A DNA stretch of 13,475 bases. It comes from an uncultured Collinsella sp. (GTDB lineage Bacteria > Actinomycetota > Coriobacteriia > Coriobacteriales > Coriobacteriaceae). Of the stretch, positions 1-5,370 are shown in pieces. The first letter of the stretch is position 1, and every line of letters starts with the position of its first letter. A program made the translations under genes and the position numbers. Location: positions 1-13,475 of the forward strand of contig CABUHO010000040.1 of NCBI GenBank assembly GCA_902491395.1. The letters are read 5' to 3'. The notes beneath the pieces are model-generated. The model made no database searches. It was not told the DNA's origin and saw nothing but the letters and a program-made list of their open reading frames with translations.

Positions 1-10
1 ATACTCATGG

Positions 11-47
11 AAAACCTCCCATTTCCCGATGTCCAAGAAATGGGAGG
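11..47 (-). terminator. Probable terminator of mgtA
   Basis: Perfect 11-bp inverted repeat, CCTCCCATTTC (15-25) and GAAATGGGAGG (37-47), with an 11-nt loop. On the minus strand the second arm is followed directly by TTTTCC (14-9), as in a short intrinsic terminator. It lies about 64 nt past the mgtA stop codon. Its outer bases resemble those of the longer palindrome at 4251-4320, so it may be a shortened member of the same repeat family that also stops transcription. Confidence 0.5.
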
Positions 48-53
48 CAGTTC

Positions 54-77
54 ACAGGCACCTTTGTGGTGGTTTTG
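54..77 (+). repeat. 24-bp REP-like repeat, copy 1
   Basis: These 24 bases, beginning ACAGGCACC and ending GGTGGTTTTG, are identical to 2978-3001. The two copies sit just outside the two ends of mgtA, in the same orientation. Here only one arm is present, whereas the copy at 2962-2998 has both arms of a hairpin. The ACAGGCACC core looks like the REP-type palindromes that many bacteria carry between genes (recalled, not checked). Confidence 0.6.
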
Positions 78-110
78 CCCTTGGGCTGTCTACTGTGGCG
101 GCTCACCGTG

Positions 111-2879
111 CTAAAGCAGCTCGCCGTGGCGGGCGATGTAGCGGCGCTTGGCCAGTTGGGTGAGCGCGATGTAGGCGGCGACAATGCCGATGAGCAGCGC
201 GAAGAAGATTGGCGGCAGCGGCATGAGGCCCAGCGCATCGGCGATGGGGCTTGCCGGCAGCCAGGTGACGAGCACCAGGCCCAGCACGGTGAGGAGGCAC
301 AGCGCGGGCGCGGCGTGGTCGCGCGGGCGTGGCAGGCGCGGGGAGCGCAGCATGTGGATCACGAGCGTCTGCGACCACATGGACTCGACAAACCAACCGC
401 TCTGGAAGAGCGCCGTAAAGGCCGCCATGCCCGCGACGTTGCCCGCGGCGGCAAGCTCTGCCCAGCTCGCGCCCACTGTGGCGGGGCACACCACAAAGAA
501 GAGCGCGGCGAAGGTCACGATGTCAAACAGCGAGCTCACGGGGCCCAGCTCGAGCATAAAGCCCTTAATGGACGCGGCGTCCCAGGCGCGCGGACGGGCG
601 GTCCAGGCGTCGTCGACGGTGTCCCACGGCAGCGCGATGCACACGATCTCGTAGACCAGCGACAGCAGCACCAACTGCAGAGCGCTCATGGGCAAGAATG
701 GCAAGAACAGGCTCGCGACGGTCACGGATAGCACGTTGCCAAAGTTGGAGCTCACCGTGGTCTTGAGGTACTTGAGCAGGTTGCCGTAGGTGCGGCGGCC
801 TTCGATGATGCCGCGCTCGAGCACGCCCAGGTCCTTCTGGAGCAAGATGATGTCGGCGGATTCCTTGGCGATGTCGACGGCCGAATCGACCGAGATGCCG
901 CAGTCGCTCGCACGCATGGCGGCGGCGTCGTTGATGCCGTCGCCCATAAAGCCCACAGCGTGGTCGAGCAGCTCGCGCATGACGCGCACCAGGCGCGCCT
1001 TCTGCAGCGGCGAGAGCTTGGCAAAGAGATGGGTGTTCTCGGCGCGCTCGGCAAGTTCGGCGTCGTCGAGCGCATCGATCTCGGGGCCCAGCAAGACGTT
1101 GCTCGCGTCGATGCCAATCTGCTCGCAGACGGTAGCGGCGACGCGGTCGTTGTCGCCGGTCAGGACCTTGACCGCCACGCCCTTGGCCTCGAGCGTGGCG
1201 ACGGCGCCCGCGGCACTCGCCTTGGGCGGATCGAGGAAGGCCAAAAAGCCCATCAACACCATGTCGCATTCGTCGGCAATGCCAAACTCGCCCACGCAGC
1301 GCGGATTGGTCTTCTGCGCCACGGCAATCACGCGCAGGCCCTCGGCGTTGAGCCCGGCGACCTGCTTGCGAATCTGGGCGAGCTTATCTTCGGTAAGCGG
1401 CTGGGCGGCGCCATCGACCTCGACAAAGGAGCAGATCTCGAGCATTTCCTCGGCAGCTCCCTTGGTGACCATCTGGGTTTTACCTTGGGCGTCGGCGACA
1501 ACTACGCTCAGGCGACGGCGCGAGAAATCGAAGGGCACCTCGTCGACCTTGGTATAGCGGTCGCGCAGGCTCTGGCCCAGCATGGAATCGGGTGCTGCGG
1601 CCGAGGGCGTCACATCGGCGCGGTCGATGACGGCCAGGTCGATAAGGTTCTTGAGGCCGGTCTGGAAGAAGCTGTTCAAAAACGCATGGCGCAGCACGCG
1701 TGCGTCTTCGATGCCGTCGGTGTTAAGGTAGCGCTCGAGCACGATGCGGTCTTCGGTGAGGGTGCCGGTCTTGTCGCAGCACAGGACGTCCATCGCGCCG
1801 AGGTTTTGGATCGCCGGCAGTTCCTTGACGATAACCTGGCGGCGGGCGAGGTCCTTGGCGCCCTGCGACAGGCTCGTGGTCACGATGACGGGGAGCATCT
1901 GCGGCGTGATGCCCACGGCTACGCTCGTGGCGAACAGCAGCGCGTCGATGACGTTGCCCTTGGTGGCGGCGTTGATGGCAAAGACGGCCGGCGCCATAAC
2001 GAGCATGAGGCGTACGAGCAACATGGAGACGCTCGAGACGCCGCGGTCAAACGCGCTCTTCTCGCCGCGCCCGTTGAGCATCTTGGCGATGCTGCCCAGG
2101 TAAGTGTCCGAGCCGGTGGCAACGACAAGCGCCATGGCGGTGCCGTTTTGCACGGAGGTGCCGGTAAAGACGATGTTCTTGCAGGCAGAGAGTGGTAGCG
2201 CGGAGCCGTCGGCACCCTCGACGGCGGTGATGGCAGCGCTCTTCTCGACGGCCTCGCTCTCGCCGGTGAGTGCGGACTCGATCACAAACAGGTCGCGCGC
2301 GGTGATGATGCGGGCATCGGCCGGCACCATGTCGCCGGCAGAGAGGCGGATTACATCGCCGGGGACGAGCTCGTCGAAGGGGATCTCGACGCGCTCGCCG
2401 TCGCGCAGGGCACAGCAGGTGTTGGAGACCAGGTCCTTAAGGGCCTCGGCCGCATTGCCGCTGCGGGCTTCCTGGATAAACTTCATGCCGCCCGATACCA
2501 GCAGCATGATGCCGATGACGATGACCGTGGAGGGGTCACGCTGCAGCTCGGGCACGGCGAGCACGTCGATGTAGAGCGAGACCAGTGCGAGGGCGGCGAG
2601 GATGCCAGCGAAGGGATCGACGAACGCGTCGGCGATGCGGCGGGCGAGCGTCTTGGTCGGCGCTTCGATGGTGTTGGGGCCGACGGCGCTCAGGCGCTCG
2701 GCGGCGTGCTCGGCGGTGAGGCCGTCGGCTGTGGCGTCGAGCAGCACGAGGGCATCCTCGGCGCTATGGGTGGCGGCGAATATGGTGTTCTTGGACATGC
2801 CGGTATGAGCGGCGGGGCGCGCCGTGCGGCGGCGCTTGGAGATGGCTTCGAGTACCGTGGCGGTTTTGAGCATCAGCAT
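111..2879 (-). CDS. mgtA: Magnesium-translocating P-type ATPase (P3B type)
   Basis: Inner-membrane ATPase that imports Mg2+ at the cost of ATP. The 922-residue product is collinear with E. coli MgtA (898 aa). Visible motifs: actuator-domain TGES (205-208), the M4 motif TPQMLP (325-330), phosphorylation site DKTGT with D369, ATP-binding KGA (473-475), DPPK (550-553), TGDN (574-577) and the hinge GDGIND (646-651). The C-terminal membrane block includes ALPWD (749-753) and FQSGWFVESMWSQTLVIHML (825-844), both characteristic of MgtA. Start chosen for the Shine-Dalgarno AAGGAGG (2891-2885) five bases upstream; Met28 is an internal alternative. One oddity is Gln327, where E. coli MgtA has Glu. It is divergent from pyrE and has a long leader with a possible leader ORF, so regulation by Mg2+ availability through the leader is plausible but inferred. 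Confidence 0.96.
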   Translation of the reverse strand: MLMLKTATVLEAISKRRRTARPAAHTGMSKNTIFAATHSAEDALVLLDATADGLTAEHAAERLSAVGPNTIEAPTKTLARRIADAFVDPFAGILAALALVSLYIDVLAVPELQRDPSTVIVIGIMLLVSGGMKFIQEARSGNAAEALKDLVSNTCCALRDGERVEIPFDELVPGDVIRLSAGDMVPADARIITARDLFVIESALTGESEAVEKSAAITAVEGADGSALPLSACKNIVFTGTSVQNGTAMALVVATGSDTYLGSIAKMLNGRGEKSAFDRGVSSVSMLLVRLMLVMAPAVFAINAATKGNVIDALLFATSVAVGITPQMLPVIVTTSLSQGAKDLARRQVIVKELPAIQNLGAMDVLCCDKTGTLTEDRIVLERYLNTDGIEDARVLRHAFLNSFFQTGLKNLIDLAVIDRADVTPSAAAPDSMLGQSLRDRYTKVDEVPFDFSRRRLSVVVADAQGKTQMVTKGAAEEMLEICSFVEVDGAAQPLTEDKLAQIRKQVAGLNAEGLRVIAVAQKTNPRCVGEFGIADECDMVLMGFLAFLDPPKASAAGAVATLEAKGVAVKVLTGDNDRVAATVCEQIGIDASNVLLGPEIDALDDAELAERAENTHLFAKLSPLQKARLVRVMRELLDHAVGFMGDGINDAAAMRASDCGISVDSAVDIAKESADIILLQKDLGVLERGIIEGRRTYGNLLKYLKTTVSSNFGNVLSVTVASLFLPFLPMSALQLVLLSLVYEIVCIALPWDTVDDAWTARPRAWDAASIKGFMLELGPVSSLFDIVTFAALFFVVCPATVGASWAELAAAGNVAGMAAFTALFQSGWFVESMWSQTLVIHMLRSPRLPRPRDHAAPALCLLTVLGLVLVTWLPASPIADALGLMPLPPIFFALLIGIVAAYIALTQLAKRRYIARHGELL

Positions 2880-2961
2880 AGGGTCCTCCTTGTTGAAGGG
2901 AGTTAGCGTACGTGTCGTATTTGCTTCAAAAAACCTAGATGTCGCTCACGTCAAGCTCACG

Positions 2962-2998
2962 AACCACCACAAAGGGGACAGGCACCTTTGTGGTGGTT
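2962..2998. repeat. 14-bp inverted repeat in the mgtA leader
   Basis: AACCACCACAAAGG (2962-2975) and CCTTTGTGGTGGTT (2985-2998) are perfectly complementary with a 9-nt loop. Its right half plus part of the loop forms copy 2 (2978-3001) of the 24-bp repeat that also occurs at 54-77. In the mgtA transcript it lies between the possible leader ORF and the mgtA ribosome site, so it could act as an attenuation hairpin. It could equally be an inserted REP-like sequence with no role. Confidence 0.7.
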
Positions 2999-3019
2999 TT
3001 GACGATCGGTTACTGGCGC

Positions 3020-3091
3020 TTATGCGAATACGGAGTCCCCGCGGCGTGCCGAGGGCGACATGCAGGTTTTTCGACTATGACTGCCTTCCAT
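3020..3091 (-). CDS. Possible leader peptide ORF upstream of mgtA (23 aa)
   Basis: Small ORF starting ATG at 3091 and ending TAA at 3020, 140 nt upstream of mgtA on the same strand. It begins MEGSHSRKTC and ends GDSVFA. It stands out because the Shine-Dalgarno AAGGAGG (3104-3098) lies six bases before the ATG, as strong as any in the window. A promoter-like TTGACA-17-AAGAAT lies just upstream. Enterobacterial mgtA is controlled through a short leader ORF (MgtL, proline-rich). This peptide is not similar to MgtL and has one proline, so only the arrangement is comparable. It has no membrane segment or other motif. It could also be a chance ORF. Confidence 0.4.
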   Translation of the reverse strand: MEGSHSRKTCMSPSARRGDSVFA

Positions 3092-3157
3092 GGCACACCT
3101 CCTTAAGGCCGGGCGCTGCGCGCTTTGGGCATCTCGTACCCGTTTCAATCCGCCCGT

Positions 3158-3186
3158 ATTCTTGATGAGGGGGTTTGTCGTGTCAA
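3158..3186 (-). promoter_or_regulatory. Candidate mgtA promoter
   Basis: On the minus strand, a perfect -35 TTGACA (3186-3181), a 17-base spacer and a -10 AAGAAT (3163-3158; 4 of 6 consensus bases). Transcription would start near 3150, giving a leader of about 270 nt that includes the small ORF and the hairpin. No nearer promoter-like pair of comparable quality was found. Confidence 0.45.
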
Positions 3187-3315
3187 CCCCATTGTTCGGA
3201 AAACCATCGCCCCTGACAAAGCCTTTACAGAATGCCGTGGCTTCAAAGCGCGCCCGCAACGCGCCCTGCCTGCGCTAAACTGGAAGGCACGTACGCGATT
3301 ACGAGAGGAGCCCGC

Positions 3316-3999
3316 ATGGAGGCTTACAAGCAAGAGTTCATCAAGTTCATGGTCGAGTCCGACGTCCTTAAGTTCGGCAGCTTTACGCTCAAGAGCGGCC
3401 GTCAGTCCCCGTTCTTTATGAACGCCGGCGCTTACGTGACGGGCTACCAGCTCAAGAAGTTGGGCGAGTATTACGCCCAGGCAATCCACGATAACTTTGG
3501 TGACGACTTTGACGTGCTGTTTGGACCGGCCTACAAGGGCATTCCCCTGGCCGTCGTGACCGCCATTGCCTACCACGAGCTGTACGGCAAGGAGGTCAAG
3601 TACTGCTGCGACCGCAAGGAGGCCAAGGACCACGGCGCCGACAAGGGCAACCTGCTGGGCTACGAGCCCCAGGACGGCGACCGCGTAGTCATGGTCGAGG
3701 ACGTCACCACCAGCGGTAAGTCCATCGACGAGACCTATCCCAAGGTCAAGGCTGCTGCCGATGTCGAGATCAAGGGCCTCATCGTGTCTCTCAACCGCAT
3801 GGAGGTCGGCAAGGGTGGCGTGACCACCGCGCAGAAGGAGATCGAGGCCAAGTACGGTTTCCCCGTCGCGAGCATCGTCTCCATGGCCGAGGTCGTCGAG
3901 ACCCTCTACAACCACGAGATCGACGGCAAGGTCGTTATCGATGACGAGCTCAAGGCCGCCATCGACGCCTACTACGAGCAGTACGGAGCCCGTGAATAG
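3316..3999 (+). CDS. pyrE: Orotate phosphoribosyltransferase
   Basis: Cytosolic enzyme of de novo pyrimidine synthesis that joins orotate to PRPP to give orotidine 5'-phosphate and pyrophosphate. The 227-residue product has the type I phosphoribosyltransferase fold signals: FTLKSGRQSPFF near the N terminus (23-34), FGPAYKGIPLA (69-79), the catalytic-loop stretch DRKEAKDHG (99-107) and the PRPP-binding motif VVMVEDVTTSGKS (124-136). Length is usual for bacterial PyrE. Start chosen because GAGAGGAG (3303-3310) precedes this ATG by five bases; an in-frame upstream ATG at 3232 has no ribosome site. It is monocistronic here, divergent from mgtA and convergent with the RpiR-type gene; no other pyr gene is in the window. 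The last base of its TAG stop is the first base of a 12-bp hairpin that opens a structured repeat. Confidence 0.96.
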   Translation: MEAYKQEFIKFMVESDVLKFGSFTLKSGRQSPFFMNAGAYVTGYQLKKLGEYYAQAIHDNFGDDFDVLFGPAYKGIPLAVVTAIAYHELYGKEVKYCCDRKEAKDHGADKGNLLGYEPQDGDRVVMVEDVTTSGKSIDETYPKVKAAADVEIKGLIVSLNRMEVGKGGVTTAQKEIEAKYGFPVASIVSMAEVVETLYNHEIDGKVVIDDELKAAIDAYYEQYGARE

Positions 4000-4145
4000 T
4001 TACGCGGTTTTACAAACCGCGTAACCGGCCGACGCCGCAAGCCCACCAGAGCGGCAATCTGCCTTTCAACTTCGGCGGCATGACCAGAAGGTCAATGCCG
4101 CCTTGTTTCAAGGCACCTTGCTCGCTCTGGTGGGCTTTCGCTGTC
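3999..4145 (+). repeat. Structured intergenic repeat, copy A (after pyrE)
   Basis: Element of 147 nt. Hairpin 1: GTTACGCGGTTT (3999-4010), loop TAC, AAACCGCGTAAC (4014-4025), 12 perfect pairs, starting on the last base of the pyrE stop. Linker with CGACGCCGC (4030-4038). Outer stem: AAGCCCACCAGAGCG (4039-4053) with CGCTCTGGTGGGCTT (4123-4137), extended by GACGCCGC (4031-4038) against TCGCTGTC (4138-4145) with mismatches. Inner hairpin: GGCGGCATGACC (4074-4085), loop AGAA, GGTC then a bulged A and ATGCCGCC (4090-4102), followed by a T-rich run. Copies C and D share this architecture with different stem sequences. It lies between convergent genes and could end transcription, but no clean U-tract follows the outer stem. 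Confidence 0.8.
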
Positions 4146-4172
4146 GGTACCAAAACATCGGCGTTGCCAGAG

Positions 4173-4228
4173 TAGTCATTGGAGACGTTCTTGTTTGACT
4201 AGTCGTTTAAGAACGTCCCCAACGACTA
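4173..4228. repeat. Palindrome next to copy A
   Basis: TAGTCATTGGAGACGTTCTT (4173-4192) pairs with 4209-4228, 18 of 20 positions complementary. The 16-nt loop is centred on the perfect palindrome GACTAGTC (4197-4204). The same left arm start, TAGTCATTGG, recurs at 13384-13393 after copy D, preceded in both places by a GGCGTTG-like sequence, so it travels with the structured repeat. It is probably a separate palindromic unit or the 3' module of the same element. Confidence 0.75.
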
Positions 4229-4250
4229 CGGAGGAAAACGTACCATCCAG

Positions 4251-4349
4251 AATGAGCGTGGATAATCTCCCGTTTTTGGCCCCCATGCGGGCTCAAAGTG
4301 GGAGATTATCCACGCTCGTTAGATAAGTGTCCGAAAATCCACGCTCGTT
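4251..4349. repeat. 21-bp palindrome plus a third half-copy at the rpiR-type stop
   Basis: Arms 4251-4271 and 4300-4320 pair over 21 positions with a single G-U, enclosing a 28-nt loop. Key sequence of the right arm is GGGAGATTATCCACGCTCG. The 12-base end TCCACGCTCGTT (4309-4320) occurs again at 4338-4349, directly against the stop codon of the regulator gene. The position between two convergent genes suits a two-way transcription block, but neither side has a convincing U-tract. Together with copy A and the 4173-4228 palindrome it fills the 350-bp gap 4000-4349, where I see no gene. Confidence 0.7.
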
Positions 4350-5204
4350 TTACTTCAGGCCCGGGAGGCGGGTGTAGGGGAACGAGCGCTCTAGGAACTC
4401 GGCACAGCGGGCGTAGTCTTTGGCGAAGTAGCTGCTGTAGAGCGAATCGAGCACGTATTGCACGGCGATGTGGCTGGCGAACTGTGTGATGCGGTGCGTC
4501 ATGCTCTCGTGATCGCTCACCGTGAGGTAGGCGGCAAAGCCGGGGTGAATGCGGGCGCAGTATGGTGTCCCGATGACGATGACCGGGACATGTCGACTGC
4601 TGAGGATCGGCAAGATCTCCCTGAGGTTGGGGGCAAGGCCGCTGTAGGAGATGACGATTGCCACATGGTCGGTGCCCGAGGCGAGCGCCGTGCGCATCTG
4701 CGTCTCGATACTGTCGTGGCACGTCGCGCTTTTGCCGGCGGAAAGCAGGCGATCGCGGAACATTCCCGCTGGATACAGGTTATGCGAGCCCGTGTAGATG
4801 TCCACGGTGCCGGCGCGCATGATGAGCTTGGCGGCGTGGTCGAGCTGTGCAGGGTCGAGCAGCTCCTGCGTTTCGGCCAGCGTGGTCTGGTAGAGCCCCT
4901 CCATGCGCTCCATCACCTGCGCAGGGGTGGAGGTGGCATCGAAGGGAAAGTTGATGTCCACGTCGCGCCGGTTGCCCGCCTCGGTCGCCTGGCGGATGAG
5001 CTCGACCTTGAGGTCTTTGAATCCCTTGAGGCCGAGCTTTTTGCAAAAGCGGTGCACGCTCGCGACCGAAACGTTGGCGCACGCGGCAAATTCCTTAATG
5101 GAAAGCCCGCGCACATCCTCGCCCATGGCGAGGGCCGTTCGCCCAAGTTGTTGCTCGGTGGGGGTGAGGCTTTTGCCCTGCGTGATCTTTCGCCTGATAT
5201 CCAT
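4350..5204 (-). CDS. RpiR/MurR-family transcriptional regulator (HTH + SIS)
   Basis: Cytosolic DNA-binding regulator of 284 residues, usual for the family. The N-terminal HTH_6-type domain spans about residues 1-75, with the helix-turn-helix around LSIKEFAACANVSVASVHRF (34-53). A sugar-isomerase (SIS) domain follows at about 118-255, with VAIVISYSGLAPNLREIL (181-198) as its Ser-rich phosphosugar-binding loop. Family members sense phosphorylated sugars or amino sugars and control their uptake and breakdown genes. Start chosen for AGGAG five bases before the ATG. A -10-like TATGAT (5243-5238) and two GCGATAAA direct repeats lie upstream, suggesting self-regulation. The ligand cannot be read from the sequence; the neighbouring hydrolase and GH1 genes are candidate targets. 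It follows the large hydrolase gene on the same strand after 166 bp containing repeat copy B, so it may not share its transcript. Confidence 0.9.
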   Translation of the reverse strand: MDIRRKITQGKSLTPTEQQLGRTALAMGEDVRGLSIKEFAACANVSVASVHRFCKKLGLKGFKDLKVELIRQATEAGNRRDVDINFPFDATSTPAQVMERMEGLYQTTLAETQELLDPAQLDHAAKLIMRAGTVDIYTGSHNLYPAGMFRDRLLSAGKSATCHDSIETQMRTALASGTDHVAIVISYSGLAPNLREILPILSSRHVPVIVIGTPYCARIHPGFAAYLTVSDHESMTHRITQFASHIAVQYVLDSLYSSYFAKDYARCAEFLERSFPYTRLPGLK

Positions 5205-5226
5205 ATGGCTCCTATGCGTTTGCGCC

Positions 5227-5251
5227 GCGATAAACCAATCATAGCGATAAA
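5227..5251 (-). promoter_or_regulatory. Candidate promoter and direct-repeat operator of the rpiR-type gene
   Basis: A -10-like TATGAT (minus strand, 5243-5238) lies about 35 bp before the start codon, in an unusually AT-rich stretch for this window. No good -35 is visible. GCGATAAA occurs twice on the plus strand (5227-5234 and 5244-5251), 17 bp apart and flanking the -10, a placement suited to a repressor site. This is a pattern only. Confidence 0.3.
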
Positions 5252-5279
5252 TAAAACGTTCGGCTTGGCTGGGAGTTTT

Positions 5280-5344
5280 GGTCCGCCGGTCTATGAACGA
5301 CGGACCGCTCGACGCTGTGCGGGCTCAACATAGGGGCGCTGTCC
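5280..5344 (+). repeat. Structured repeat, copy B (shortened, decayed)
   Basis: Hairpin 1 is recognisable: GGTCCGCCGGTC (5280-5291) against GAACGACGGACC (5295-5306), with two mismatches and loop TAT. The next 15 bases, CGACGCTGTGCGGGC (5310-5324), match copy D (13240-13254) at 14 positions. Most of the element is then missing; only the 3' piece CGCTGTCC (5337-5344) remains. It runs opposite to the genes on both sides. The stretch 5333-5364 forms an imperfect hairpin (GGGGCGC, GTCC with GGAC, GCGCCC) just past the stop of the large hydrolase gene and might help end its transcript. Confidence 0.55.
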
Positions 5345-5370
5345 TTGTTGGACCGTTTGCGCCCGGGGCG

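Larger units (their letters stand above)
2880..3315. other. mgtA-pyrE divergent intergenic region
   Basis: This 436-bp gap separates the divergent mgtA and pyrE genes. Reading toward mgtA it holds a promoter-like pair (3186-3158), a possible 23-codon leader ORF with a perfect Shine-Dalgarno (3091-3020), a 14-bp hairpin (2962-2998), a run of six T (minus strand, near 2930) and the mgtA ribosome site. The T run is not directly preceded by a stem, so I do not call it a terminator. On the pyrE side the only promoter-like sequence is a weak TAAACT (3276-3281) without a clear -35 partner. I looked for the conserved core of the M-box Mg2+ riboswitch on the minus strand and did not find it. Confidence 0.6.

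Noticed and set aside
54..3001. mgtA as cargo of a transposon or an integrated element bounded by direct repeats
   Set aside because: No transposase or integrase is present, the repeats are REP-like and one forms part of a local hairpin, and mgtA is compositionally like its neighbours.
2880..3160. M-box (Mg2+) riboswitch upstream of mgtA
   Set aside because: The leader is long enough and in the right place, but I could not find the conserved core sequence or stem arrangement by eye. A covariance search would be needed to exclude a divergent form.
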